A DNA stretch of 64,000 nucleotides from Setophaga petechia (GCA_024362935.1 JANCRA010000028.1:6320476-6384475), one strand, 5' to 3'. Counted from the first letter of the stretch, positions 50,063-61,160 are shown. Notes: a model not told the origin generated them from the sequence alone. Numbers and translations: made by a program.

Positions 50063-52246
50063 GTGAGTGTCCAGCTGTCCGTCTGTCTGTCTGTCCCTGC
50101 TCGGGCTGGGCTCACACAGCAGGCAGCCCCCAGACTCAGAAATTGCACATTTCCAATGTGCAGCTCGCATGGGAGCTGGAGACAATTGGGGTGGGGAAGG
50201 TTCTCCCTGCCAGGAGGGCAGTTTAGAGCAGTGCTGAGGGATCTTTGGCATCTTCAAAGCCAGAAACCCGAATTTCCTCCCTGACAGAGCTGCTCCACCC
50301 CCCTCTGATGCTCACTGCTGGCAGGTGGGGATAATTCTGCCTGACCCAAAAATTGGGACCTCCTGCAACAAACCCCTGCACCAGAGCCTGGAAAATAATT
50401 CATCCTGTCCCACTTCTTGTATCCAGCAGAGAGAGCTGCTCCCTGAGCAGCCAGGAGACAAAAAGAGAAGAAACCAGCCCAAAATCATCCCAGTAATGCC
50501 AGGAGAAGGCTGGGAAGGGGGACCAGGCTTTGCTGCAGCCTGCTCTGCTCGTGCTGTGTCCCTCCCTGGGGCTTTGCAGGAGGCTCAGGCTCATTTCCAC
50601 TGCCAGCACTTCCCTGTCAGAGCCGGGCTCTGCTGACCCCGGGCTTTCCTTAGCAATGCCACTCACAGAGGGGACACCCATTCCCTGCCATCCTTCCCCT
50701 GGCTGCTGCCTGTCCGTGCTGCCTGCACTGAGTCTGTTTTGTTGAGGGATATTTTAATAGCATTTGGTGGTGGGAAACTCCTGCAGCTCGAGGGACCTTA
50801 TTTGGTGCCTCTCTTTATGTCCCCATGATGACGCCAGGTCGTCCCCTCTGACATTTTTTTCCCCTTTCTCCTGTGGAATATCATCTCCATGTTTATCCTC
50901 TGCCACAAGGCAACCCCTGAATGCCATTGCCATGAGCTAAAGAGCAAAACCTTCCAGTGGCAGCAGCGCAGGGGATTGCATAATTCACCCCCTAATGGGA
51001 CATGTGACACGTTAAAAATACTCAGCAAAGATCACTGCACTGGCCAGGCTGGGGCAGCTCCTCGCCCCTAAATCGGGCTCTGGGCTCATCTCTGTGACCC
51101 CAGGGTCGGGTTGCAGTGTGTGAGGCCTTACTAAAGGTTTACACAGAGGTGTAACAACCAGCCATGGGAGCAGGCAGGGCTCTCTGCACACAGGAACAGG
51201 TCCAGAAAGGACTCAGGGAGTGCAGAGCATGTGGTGCTGTGCTGGGACATGGCACAGGGAATCAGCACTGGAGCAAGGAGCCAGAGCCTTTTCCCAGGCT
51301 GGATTTGGGCAGGAATGTTGTGGAATTTGCAGCTCCTGCAGAGGTGGAGGAGCAAATTCCACAATGAGAGTGTAGGGGGATACAGTATGGGTAAATTAAG
51401 GTGCTATAGAGTGTGATCTTATCCCCTGAAGAATTGCAGCTGAACCAATTACTAAAGGTTAGGAACAAGTCTGATGTTAACAGGCCACACCTGTAGCCAA
51501 TAAGAACAGTGTTATAAAAGAGTGGATTGGTGGGATCTGGAGTCAGATGGTTTCTGCAAGGACCAGGAACAGTCAGTGATTTGAGGAGCTGCCTACCAGA
51601 AACATTGAGGATGTGTGAAACTCTGGTGACATGGAATCCTTGCACTATAATGATAACAGAACTCTTGAGATATAAAACAACACTGGAGGAAGGAGGAGCA
51701 GGGAGGCTGCAGGAGCATCCTTGGGCTTGCTGCAGCCCAGGCTGTGTAAGGGGAATTATACAGAAGAACTATAAAATCCATCCTGTCTGAACCCACCCAA
51801 ATATTTCCCTTCTTTCAAGGAGTTTTCTTGATTTTCCTTGCCCTTTTTCCAGCCTACAACAGCTCTGTGTTTGAGCAATGATTTCCTCCTCCTAAACTGC
51901 TGTGTCCCTCCTGCCTGGCCCAGCAGCTGAGGAATTCAGGGTGGGGTTTGCAGTAGCCCAGGTGAGCTCTGTGAGGATGACACAGGTGACAATTATCTCA
52001 TGGAAAGGGCCCAAAATACTGAGACAAACCAACCCCAACCCATTCCATAATTCTATGAAGAAAGGACTTTATTCCACAGCTCCTGTCGTGCTTCTCCTTT
52101 CTGGAGCGAACAGATGCTGTCAGCCCCGTGGGTCAGCTCTGTGCTGCTCCATCTTTTGGGGGTGTTTTCTCCCTAATGGGGGAGCTCAGGGCTCTGTGCT
52201 TGTGCTGGGTGTCCCTGTGGCTCTGACCCTGCCTTTGCTCCCCCAG
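50063..52246 (+). other. CUX1: CASP intron with family B LTR
   Basis: This 2.2-kb intron holds the family B LTR-like element at 51371-51658. The stretch 50,063-51,370 shows no gene or recognised repeat. The final about 590 bp are plain, and the acceptor gctcccccag ends at 52246. Confidence 0.8.
51371..51658 (+). mobile_element. LTR-like element, family B, with CCAAT and TATA boxes
   Basis: This 288-bp copy is the second member of the family at 47909-48213. It carries gccaataagaa followed by ttataaaagagtgg at 51512-51525, a plausible CCAAT-TATA promoter on the + strand, inside a CASP intron. No clear target-site duplication is visible. Confidence 0.6.
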
Positions 52247-52330
52247 GGCAGCAGCAGGGATGACACGGAGCAGCGCTACTCCTCCCAGTACGAGGAACGC
52301 CTGGACCCCTTCTCCTCCTTCAGCAGGAAG
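52247..52330 (+). CDS. CUX1: CUX1/CASP isoform exon: DDTEQRYSSQYEERLDPF segment
   Basis: This 84-bp exon, 28 codons in phase 0-0, encodes GSSRDDTEQRYSSQYEERL and DPFSSFSRK. This is the conserved cytosolic stretch between coiled coil and membrane in CASP. The YSSQYEERLDPFSSF block matches the vertebrate protein as recalled. Acceptor cccccag ends at 52246 and donor aag|gtagg starts at 52331. Confidence 0.97.
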
Positions 52331-52979
52331 GTAGGAAAGGCTCCCCAGCACCCTCCCTCTGCATCTGCCCCTCTTTCCTGCCCAGATGAACTCCAGGGAG
52401 CTCTGACAGAATGAAACGTACTCAAATGTCCTTTGTTTTCAAATAAATAAAAGTTAATGTGCCCTAATGATGGCTGGGGGTGTGACTGTGTTCACAGGGG
52501 TCTGAGGATGAGGGAAGGGAACAGAGGAGGATCTGACTCCATGTTTCAGAAGGCCTGATTTATTATTTTATGATATATATTATGTTAAAACTATACTAAA
52601 AGAATAGAAGAAAGGATTTCTTCAGAAGGCTGGCTAAGAATAGAAAAAGAAAGAATGATAACAAAGGTTTGTGGCTCGGACTCTCTGTCTGAGCCAGCTG
52701 ACTGTGATTGGCCATTAATTAGAAACAACCACATGAGACCAATCACAGATGCACCTGTTGCATTCCACAGCAGCAGATAATCAATGTTTACATTTTGTTC
52801 CTGAGGCCTCTCAGCTTCTCAGGAGGAAAAATCCTAAGGAAAGGATTTTCCATAAAAGATGTCTGTGACATGGGGGTAAGGGGAAAATAGGACCATCCTG
52901 GGGCACACAGTTCCTTTCATGTTTTGCAAACCCCAAATTAACCCTCTGAGCCTCAAAATCTTGTATGGTTTCCTTGTAG
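52331..52979 (+). other. CUX1: CASP intron largely occupied by an LTR
   Basis: A 649-bp intron of which 390 bp is the family A solo LTR at 52481-52870. The remaining sequence is about 150 bp before and 109 bp after it, with a normal acceptor (tccttgtag). Confidence 0.9.
52481..52870 (-). mobile_element. Solo LTR, family A, in a short CASP intron
   Basis: This 390-bp copy has the perfect 6-bp target-site duplication tggggg at 52475-52480 and 52871-52876. It makes up about 60% of a 649-bp intron and ends 109 bp before the acceptor of the next exon. The intact ends and duplication suggest a fairly recent insertion. Confidence 0.88.
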
Positions 52980-53036
52980 GAACGCCAGAGGAAGTACCTG
53001 AGCCTCAGTCCCTGGGATAAAGCCACGCTGAGCATG
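52980..53036 (+). CDS. CUX1: CUX1/CASP isoform micro-exon: ERQRKYLSLSPWDKATLSM
   Basis: This 57-bp micro-exon, 19 codons in phase 0-0, encodes the juxtamembrane block ERQRKYLSLSPWDKATLSM. It is conserved in CASP and, in weaker form, in giantin-type Golgi proteins, and precedes the membrane anchor. Acceptor ttgtag ends at 52979 and donor atg|gtgag starts at 53037. It would be missed by an ORF-length cutoff. Confidence 0.97.
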
Positions 53037-54985
53037 GTGAGTGGCTGCTGTGGGAGCTGAGGGGATTTCAGCCCAGTTCCTGCAGGGGAACGGGGCTCTG
53101 GGGCAGGGGAAGCATCCCTGCTGTCCTGGGCAGGGTGCAGAGCACACTGGCCATGCTGGAATTTGGGTTGGGAGCAATCCCTTCCCTCCCTTGCTGCCCA
53201 GGGCAGTGGTGGCATCACCATCCGTGGGACATTTCAAGGACAGGGACGTGTGGCACCTGGGGATGTGGTTCAGTGCTGGGCTTGGCAGTGATAGTTGGAC
53301 TCAAGGATTTCTGAGGTCTTTTCCAACTTAGACAATTCTGATTCTATTCTATGATCCCAAGCACCTCTCCTCTGGTTTGTGGCATGCTGTGGGGCTCAGG
53401 GCTGCACCCCCAGAGAGCCCCAGCACCCCACACATGTGGGGAGGAGGAGAGTGAGGGGCTGCAGAGGGTCCAAGGAAAATCTCTGCTCCACACATTGGCT
53501 TCTCATTGCATTCTCCTTAAAAACCCATTCCCAGGCCCTGCTCCTTCCTGCTCTGGCTCTTCCTTCCAAAAAAGCATCAGGGTAAATCCTGGGGGAGCTG
53601 TGGTGTCTGCAGCAGCAGAGGGTCCTTGCCTGAGCCCCAGAGGTGACTGCTGCCACTGCAAGCTTGGGCTGCCATCTCTTAGGGTAGAGCTTTCTGAGCT
53701 AAAAATGTGGAAATTATTGAGGAAATCTGACTTATAGTGGAATTTGTGGCATTAGCAGCAGGCTCAGGATGGGGTTTTGGCTGAGTTAACCCCCAGCTCT
53801 CCAGCACAAGGGAGGTGCACGTGGGGCTGTGGGGCTGCAGAGAACACAGAGATATCCTGTAATAAAAGCAGAGCTGGCATTTGCATAAAAACCAAGCAAA
53901 TGCCAACATGAATATGGATTGTGTGGCGTGCCAGCACCACGGAGAATTAATGAAAGGCATTCACACAAAAAAAAAAAAAACCTGACTTAGGGGAGTTCTT
54001 CCTTGGGAATATTTAAGAACATAATCTTGTTTGTTACAGCAGCCTCCGCCGTGGCCGTGAATAGCAAAGACGATTTCAGCCCGGAATGGGTTTGGTGGGA
54101 GATCTGTGGGTTTTAATGCCAGCTCTGGAAAGCCTGCCTGGTGTTTGGGGAATGTGCTTATGTCCATAATGAGTCCCTGGGTTACAGCAGGAATAAAGAG
54201 AGGCTGTCAAGGAGGGCAGGACCCGTCCTGTGCCAGCCACTCCTCTGCTGCTCCTGATTTTGGTGCTTTTGGAGGGATGGGCATGAGGGTTTTCCCACTG
54301 GGATTTGGTGTGCTGTGCCAAAAGGGCTCAGGCATCAGCAGGGTCTGGCTGTAGCTCAGTGGCCTCTCCAAAATGAGGGGTGGAGGGAGATTCAGCCTGA
54401 CCCCACAGGTTTCCAGCCCCTAGGGGTGGCACTGCAAGGGTGGAGAGCAAACCTTTGGGGACAGAGCTTGCAGAGCCACAGCAAGGGGACAGCAGGGCCC
54501 AGCTCTGGGAGCACCAGCACAGCCTTGGCTCCACTGCCCTGCTCAGGAGGCGACGAGGGGATGCTGCAAATCACAAAGTTGTTTGAGCTCAGGAATTAAA
54601 AATGTGCAAAGATTAATTACTGCCAGGGCTTCTCTGAGGAGCAGGCACTGAGGCAGGGCTGGCACAGCAGCAGCAGGGAGAGCTGCTGGAGAGAGCTGGG
54701 CTGAAGGAGCTCACAATAAACCCCCAGGAGGGTTTTCAGTGGGGAAAGCCCACCCTGAATCCACCTTGGTTTGGGCACATTTGCGCTGAGAGCTGAGGCA
54801 CTTGTGCAGCCACTCTGCAGGAGCATCACTGCTCAGAGCTGGGCACAGGGGGATGGCAAACACCACCTCCCTGCAGGGTCTGGCAGGAACAGGCTCCCAG
54901 TGCTGCCCAGGGTCTCTCCAGGGCTGTTTGAGGGGTTCCCAGTGGCTCACATTAAACTGGGGTTTTCCATTCTGCTCTCCCACAG
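53037..54985 (+). other. CUX1: CASP intron upstream of the transmembrane exon
   Basis: This 1.95-kb intron contains a CR1 3' end at 53224-53356. The stretch 53,360-54,985 shows no gene; a short A-run lies near 53,970. The acceptor tctcccacag ends at 54985. Confidence 0.8.
53224..53356 (+). mobile_element. CR1-related 3' end
   Basis: Ends in the CR1-like terminal repeat ctgattctattctatgatcc. The upstream part (gacgtgtggcacctgg, gttggactcaaggatttctg) matches the subfamily at 23807-23940. Confidence 0.8.
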
Positions 54986-55066
54986 GGACGGCTCGTCCTG
55001 TCCAACAAGACCGCCCGGACCGTGGCCTTCTTCTACACCCTGCTGCTGCACTGCCTCGTGTTCCTG
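54986..55066 (+). CDS. CUX1: CUX1/CASP isoform exon: start of the transmembrane anchor
   Basis: This 81-bp exon, 27 codons in phase 0-0, encodes GRLVLSNKTART and the first part of the single membrane span, VAFFYTLLLHCLVFL. CASP is anchored in Golgi membranes by one C-terminal span with its long coiled coil in the cytosol. It takes part in retrograde intra-Golgi traffic with golgin-84 (family knowledge). The Tyr and His inside the span (FFYTLLLHC) are conserved in CASP family members. The span continues in the next exon. Acceptor cccacag ends at 54985 and donor ctg|gtgagg starts at 55067. Confidence 0.97.
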
Positions 55067-55207
55067 GTGAGGGGGTGGCCCACAGGGCTGGGCACTGAGA
55101 TAAAACATCCTGTGCTCCTGTCCAGAGGGGGTTTGGGCTGGTTTGAGATGCTGTGCCAGGCCAGAGTGCTGCAGCTGCTGTGTTGGTGGCACTGGAGGCA
55201 CAGAGGG

Positions 55208-55339
55208 GGACAGGGACGTGCCAAGGGAGCTCCCCTCAGGGGACAGGGACATGCCAAGGGAACTGCCCTCAGGGGACAGGGACATGCCAAGGGAGCTCCC
55301 CTCAGGGGACAGGGACATGCCAAGGGATGTCCCCTTGGC
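55208..55339. repeat. 33-bp tandem repeat, four copies
   Basis: Units start at 55208, 55241, 55274 and 55307 (ggacagggacatgccaaggg plus a variable ctcccctcagg part). Intronic, 141 bp after the exon coding for the first half of the CASP membrane span. Confidence 0.93.
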
Positions 55340-56654
55340 TTCACAGGGTGCAAACCCCACCCTGGGTGGGCACAGGCGTGCCCAAGGGCAGCAGCTGGGA
55401 GCTGTCTGTGTGCCCAGGTTGTTCTGGGATCAGCCATGGGGTCGTGGTGGTGCCATGCCAGGAGCTCACACTGAGTTTAAAGTGTAGCCAAGCAAGCCTC
55501 TGCTCAGTGGGGAGCAAATTTTGGGTTAATTATTTGAATCTAATACCATAAGGGATTTTAGGAATAAAATACATGCCCCTGAGCCCACACTACCTGGTTC
55601 TAGAGCATGTGGATCCTATTCCTGGGTGCATCCTTAACCTCCTGCTCAGTGGAATTCAGTTTTTGTCTCTCCAGGGATGAGCTCTGGTTCTCCTCGTGCT
55701 CCTGACATGCCCTGTGTCTTCATTATTCTCCAGTTTTCAAGTTTTCCCATTAGGGTTGAAAGCAGAGAAGCAGAGATTTGGGAGGAATGGAGGCTTTAGT
55801 CAGCCCAGATCTCCTGGGAGTTTGTCATGGTGCAAACTCCTCCTGTATCCTTGCACAGTTTCTGGGAGTTTATTTGTCATTTCAGGGAGGAAAAAAAAAA
55901 GCCAAACAAATCATCAATAATTAAACGAGGAAGTGAGATGAAAGCCAAATCAGAACAATATTTCTGTCCTGCTCTCAAAGTTATTTTGGTGAGGAAAGGA
56001 GCAAAGGAAATAAAAAGTTAAACATCATTAAACTTTAAAGCTCTAACCCAAAAAAAAAAAAAAAAAAAAGGAAAATTCATAAATATTACATGGCTGGAAT
56101 GATCTTACATCATCTAGACACAAAAGAGCCTGAAATCCAGCACCCAGCAGTGCCTGGCTGGGGATGAGCTGTGGGTGCCACAGGGGACTGGAGGAAGCCC
56201 CTGCTCCTCCCTCCCCACAGTGGGAGTGACATCTCTGCCACTGAGCCTGGGAGATTTCAATTAACTCAATTAACCTGGTTTGGGTTTGCTGGTGGTGTTT
56301 GTGTGGTTAGGGTGGTCCCCTGGTGATAACAGCTTACAAATCCCCAAGGCTTGAACCCATCAGTTGGGGATGGGAGAGCTTCTCCCTCCTCCCAAAGCCC
56401 AGCTCTGCCTCCTCAGACCTCAGCCCTGCAATGGGAACACAGAGGCACCAAGGCAAAGAGGAGCCCAGCCAAGCACTGACCTTCCTTAAGCCTGTTCCAA
56501 AAATACATCTCCATCCATGTGCAGCCCTGAGCCTGTCCCAAACCACCCCAGCCACAGCAGCACTGTCCCAGTAAAAATAACCCACTGGGAAAGGTCATCC
56601 TGACCATCCTGAGGGCAACCCCTGCAGCAGCCTGGGGTTCCCCACGCTGGTGAC

Positions 56655-56985
56655 CACAGAGTCACAGTGTGGGTGGGAAGGGACCTTAAAAATCCTCCAG
56701 TGCCATGGGCAGGGACACCTTCCACTGTCCCAGGCTGCTCCAAGCCCTGTCCAGCCTGGCCTTGGGCACTTCCAGGGATCCAGGGGCAGCCACAGCTTCT
56801 CTGAGCACCCTGTGCCAGGGCCTGCCCACCCTCCCAAGGAGGAATTCCTCCCTGCTATCCCATCTAGACCTGGGAAGAATTCCTCCCTGACATCCCATCT
56901 AAACCTGGGAAGAATTCCTCCCTGATATCCCATCTAGACCTGCTCTCTATCAGTTTGAAGCCATTCCTTTGTGCTGTCACTGCAC
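56655..56985 (-). mobile_element. CR1 fragment with internal tandem expansion, minus orientation
   Basis: Starts with gtcacagtgtgggtgggaag and continues through gcctggccttgggcactt and gggcctgcccacc. It ends in gaagccattcctttgtgctg, the CR1 region further upstream. Between them a roughly 36-bp module (gaattcctccctgatatccc) is repeated three times (about 56,840-56,942). Confidence 0.88.
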
Positions 56986-57113
56986 ACCCACGTCACAAGT
57001 GCCTCTCAGGATGGGATGGCAGGGCTGGGCTGGCACAGCAGTGGCACAGGCTGCAGTGAGGAGGGGCTGGAATGGAGGTGGGAGCAGAGCTGATCCCATT
57101 CCTGCCCTTGCAG

Positions 57114-57178
57114 GTGCTCTACAAAACCGCCTGGAGCGAGAGCGTGGGCCGGGACTGCTCTGCCTTCTGTGCTAAGAA
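57114..57178 (+). CDS. CUX1: CUX1/CASP isoform exon: end of membrane span and start of luminal tail
   Basis: This 65-bp exon encodes VLYKTAWSESVGRDCSAF then CAK and two bases of the next Lys codon. VLY completes the span begun in the previous exon, giving about 20 hydrophobic residues in total, and KTAWSE starts the tail. The tail has two Cys (DCSAFC), a conserved CASP feature. The donor is AA|GTGAGT at 57179, so the exon ends in phase 2 and the next exon supplies G. Confidence 0.96.
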
Positions 57179-57607
57179 GTGAGTGAGGACAGGGCATGGT
57201 TGGTGGGGGGCTTGGTGGTCTGCAGAAGATTTTCTTGGGCACCCCAGTGCTGGAAACAAGGCCAGTAAATTGGGCTTTAAACCCAGTGAGGGAGGTGGGG
57301 AGAAAATGCTCACGGAACGGGGCAACCGCTTGTGTTCGGTTGGGTGTTCCTCAAAGCCCCTCCTGCCCAGGAGGAATCCTGATAAAGGTTTATAATAAAG
57401 GTTTATAAACATGATCCTGGAGACCTGGGGGGTGTCAGACCTGTGCCATGACTCCATTCCCTGCTGGCCGTGGCTGGAGCAGGGCATGGTGCTTATCCTC
57501 AATGAACGACCCCTTGGAATCGGTGCTGGGCTGCCCGAGCCCCCTGGGGCACTGCCTGAGCACCCCGGGGCTGGCTGCAGGTTAACGTGGCTCTGCCCTC
57601 TCCCCAG
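57179..57607 (+). other. CUX1: Last CASP intron
   Basis: A 429-bp intron. A short direct duplication (ataaaggtttat twice, 57,382-57,408) is the only structure seen. The acceptor tctccccag ends at 57607. Confidence 0.85.
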
Positions 57608-57668
57608 GTATGCTGACCACCTCCACGAGTTCCACAGGAATGGGGACGTGGCTGGGATGTGGCAGTGA
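57608..57668 (+). CDS. CUX1: CUX1/CASP isoform terminal exon
   Basis: The first base completes Lys. Then YADHLHEFHRNGDVAGMWQ and TGA at 57666-57668 finish the protein. The ADHLH-F core and the WQ terminus match vertebrate CASP. The sequence between them is shorter or divergent compared with the mammalian tail as I recall it. The nine CASP exons here encode about 260 residues, the C-terminal third or more of the protein. Confidence 0.95.
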
Positions 57669-57776
57669 CAGCCGGACATGGCCCCTCCTCAGCCGGAGCT
57701 GTCCCGCTGCTGTGCTGTGCTTTGCTTTCTGCTTTGTAGGATGAGGGCAGTGATCCCCCCCGCTCCCACCCGGGAA

Positions 57777-57782
57777 ATTAAA
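57777..57782 (+). terminator. CUX1: CASP polyadenylation signal ATTAAA
   Basis: ATTAAA, the commonest variant hexamer, lies 109 bp after the CASP stop in gggaaattaaaagcctc, giving a short 3' UTR. The contrast with the multi-kilobase CUX1 UTR is expected for this isoform. Cleavage would fall around 57,795-57,805. Confidence 0.6.
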
Positions 57783-57805
57783 AGCCTCAGCCATAAGACA
57801 GAATC

Positions 57806-60640
57806 ATTTTCCAGCCCTGAGAGCTGCAGCAGTCCCCATGCTTTCCTCAGAGAGCTCAGTCCTTAGCAGAGCACGTGGAAAATGCAAGATCAGAGGTTCC
57901 CCTCCTGCCAGACCCACATGTCTCTCCATCCTGTTTGAAGCCCAGTGCAGCACTGGGTGGGCTAAATCCAGCCAGAAATGGGGAGGAGAGGCAACCTCCT
58001 GAGCTTGCATTGTCAGGTGTTGTGCTATTTGAGAATTCCTGCTTTGCTCCAGCCCTGGGGATCTCCTGCCCATTCTGCTGGGCACTCACAGATGCCCTTC
58101 TTGACCTGGAGCCCTCAATTTGGGAATAATTAGAAACATCTAGGACTTAAAGGGCATGAAGGGAGGCGCTGCTGGTCAGGCCTGACCTCACAGGGATGCT
58201 GCAGACTCTCCTTGCTGAGATGTTTCTGCCTTTTAGGAAACCACAAGTCAAATCAAGCAATTGCTGGTGATTGGGTTTGCTGGGTGATGAACTCTGGGCT
58301 GCTAATTTGGGTTGATTTGGGGAGACAGAGCTGATAGGAGATGCTCCAATTAGAAAGAGCAGGTCCCAGCAATCTCTCCTTCCTGCTGTGACCACATGGT
58401 GAGGGAAGGTATCAGCTTGTTAACGTGGCCCTCAATTAAAATTCCCCTCTGTAGACAGGAGAGCAGCATTGCTCCCAATTAATATTTCATTGCAGACTCC
58501 CATCCATCCCCATTCCAGTTGCTGGGAGCCAGAGCCTCTAACAGAGCGTGCAGGCAGGGAAAGGCCTCACATCTGCCACGGGCAGCCAGGGTTTATTTAT
58601 AGGAGCTGTGGCCAATGGCAAAATGTAAAATACTCCTAAATTGAAGGGAGGGATAAACCCTGAGGGACCAACCTGCACCTGTCCTGCTCAGCACAGGGAA
58701 AACTGAGCCCAAGTGGAAGGGAAGCAGTGAGGGGGTGATGCTGCCATGGCTGGGGCTCTCTGCACAAACCAATCAACTTCAGGTCTGGGGGAGATGAGTT
58801 TTAGCTGCCTGAAATCAGTAGATGGGGAAACATGATCTAGGGAAGGGTGGGCTGCTTTTTGAGGCTTTGTTGGGAAGGTTAAAATTGCTTTTTTTAGCAG
58901 CTGTATGTGGTGTCTTGGAATTGCAAAACTTCTGCAGCTATTCACACTTGTACTCCTCATAAATGACTTAAAATAGACGTTGAGTTCTGTTGGACAAGTG
59001 ATAAAATAAACTTAGCCATGCATTGACTGGCTGGCTTTTGTGCTCTGTTTCCTTTTTTTTTTTTTTTTTTTTTTTTGGACTTTTGATATTAAACAACTGA
59101 GAAATGTCCTGCTCGAGTCCAAGGGCAGAGTGTGCAGCTAATTTTAGAAACCCATTACAGCAGCTAAAGGCAGCAGCGCCGGGGAGGGCAGGACCTCTGT
59201 CCCCATGTGCTGCAGCCACATCCCAGCTGCCATCAACACCAGCATCCCAGGGGCCTGAGGAAGCCTCTGGGGATGGAGGGACCACGGGAATTGAGCCCAG
59301 GCAGCTCCAAACCCTGAGATATTCTGGATATCCCCATGTGGCTGCTGGCTCAGCCGCCCCAGCTGGACGGTGTCAGTTTGTCTGGCGGATTTTGGTGAGC
59401 TGCTCACGCTCCCCCTGTTCCTCAGCCTCCTTTTTCCTGGCTTTTCCAGCCCTGGGAGACCCCAGGCTGGCAGAGCTGGGCTGCTTTAGGCACAGCTTCC
59501 TTTGTGCAGGAGGGGCTGGGCAGGGCCAGGAGCTGTTTCCCCACCACGAGGTTTTTAACCTGGGTCCTGCCTGTCCCCTGGAGCTGCTGAATCTTGTCCC
59601 TCAGGCAGAGCCCTCACCTCCTTCCATCCACAATAACAATGGCAAGCTCACTGATTTGTGCCAGAATCCCTCCCGGGGAGGGCAGGAGCTGGGTGTGGGT
59701 TGTTGTTTCCTCTCCTGATCTCTCAGATTTGTAGATTCCAGCAGCTCCCCCTGCCATGGCACGGCCCTGCTCCCCTCAGCGGGCTCACCCCAGCCCTGGT
59801 GATGTCCCCAGAGCCACTCCAATAGCCCAGCTCTGCCAAACAGGGAAAGCCTGAGCTGGGCAGGGCTCTCAGGTCACTGCCCAGAGCCTCAGCCAGGTTT
59901 TCAGAGCTGCTCCCCAGAGCTGTGCTGGGCTCCAGGGGATGCTGGTGATTCCAGGCAGAGTGTGCCAGGTCAGTGGGATGTTCCTGCTCGGGACAAAACA
60001 AAATACCTCACTTTTGGTGCCTGGGGAGATGCCCTGCATGGGAGGGGTGTCCTGGGGTGGCCAGGCACAGGGGGATGGCTCCTCCAGCACCTCCTGGCAG
60101 CCCCAGCCAGGCTTGGAAGTGCTGTATCCAAACCCCTTTCCTCCAGAAAAATGACATTGTGCATCAATTAAAGCAAGCAGGAGTCTCAGCTTCAGGTAAG
60201 AGCCCCAGACCAGCTCAGCCTGGGCAGGGTTTGCCTGGAGGGGAACAGCACTGTCCTTGCTGTCCTGGCACGGGGGGCATTTCGGGCACAGCCAGCTCCT
60301 CATTCCCTGCCTGATCCAGCTCTGGGGTGTCACTGGCTCTGCTGGGTTTTGGGGACACACTGAATTCTCCTTACAGCCACCTACAGAACCCCAACACCCC
60401 CCCAAACCCCATTCCCAGCCAGGCCCAGAGGGCAGCCCCAAAGCACCCCACAATCTGTCCCTCTCTTGGAGGCAGGGGGAGGAAATGGGAATTGGTTTTT
60501 TACTAATTTGATTTGAAACCCCCTTTTATCCCTGAGTGACTCAAAAGAAAAGGATTTCAACGACCCCTTGTTCTCCCTTGCTGTTTTAAATTTAATTATG
60601 GGAAACAATTTTAATTAGTATCGACAGATATCCAGGAAAA
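57806..60640. other. Downstream flank, no gene recognised
   Basis: This stretch is non-coding as far as I can see. A T-run lies at about 59,052-59,076. Open frames here (for example 59104-59718) have no domain, splice context or conserved look. In mammals the next gene downstream of CUX1 is SH2B2; no SH2B2 coding sequence was seen. Confidence 0.6.
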
Positions 60641-61160
60641 TAATTATGGGCAAACCTGTGCTTCTTATATCTGTTTAACCTGCGAATCTCCCAGCCCATC
60701 TCAGAGACCCAGGCTGGATTTCGGGGGTTTATCTGCTGATAAAAGGCTGCTGGGGAAGCTGGGCTGGCTAACGAGATAACAGGCTGCTCACATCTGGGTC
60801 ACAAGTTCAGTTTTTGCCGTGGGCAAAGGAGACGAGAGAGAGAAATCGCTGCCAGGCTGAGGCCAATCTGCGGTGCTGTGGGGCTGAGGGGGCCGATCCC
60901 GCTCCAGGTGGGATTCAGGATGCTGAGCGCCCCGGCAGCGGCAGGAAGGAGCTCGGTGCGCACAGCAAGCTGCAGCAGCGATTATCGCAGCGCTATAAAA
61001 AAGCAATAATGCCATTTCCGAAAGGTTTCCTGCCGCTGTGGCAGGGCTGGCACCGGGGCGGGGCTGGGACGGGAGATCGATGGCTCCGAGCGGGGCTGGG
61101 GCGGCGGAGCCAGCGCAGCATCCAGAGAGATCCGGCAGGAAAGGGGGAGAGATCAGACAC
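60640..61160. promoter_or_regulatory. CpG-rich candidate enhancer or promoter with GATA motifs
   Basis: Between about 60,820 and 61,140 CpG dinucleotides are dense (roughly thirty by eye) against a CpG-poor background. Within it are TATAAAA at 60994-61000 and a GC box GGGGCGGGGC at 61055-61064. Just upstream is an inverted GATA pair, TTATC at 60729-60733 and GATAA at 60738-60742, then AGATAA at 60774-60779 and gattatc near 60,981. Such clustering suggests an enhancer or an upstream promoter or first exon of a neighbouring gene. No coding exon is attached. Confidence 0.4.

Larger units (their letters stand above)
55067..57113 (+). other. CUX1: CASP intron splitting the transmembrane segment
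   Basis: This 2-kb intron holds a four-copy 33-bp tandem repeat (55208-55339) starting 141 bp after the donor, an A-run near 56,049-56,070 and a minus-orientation CR1 fragment (56655-56985) with an internal tandem expansion. The stretch 55,350-56,650 shows nothing else recognisable. Confidence 0.85.

Noticed and set aside
59104..59718. 204-codon open frame downstream of CASP
   Set aside because: Low-complexity, GC-driven translation with no recognisable domain and no resemblance to the expected neighbour gene.
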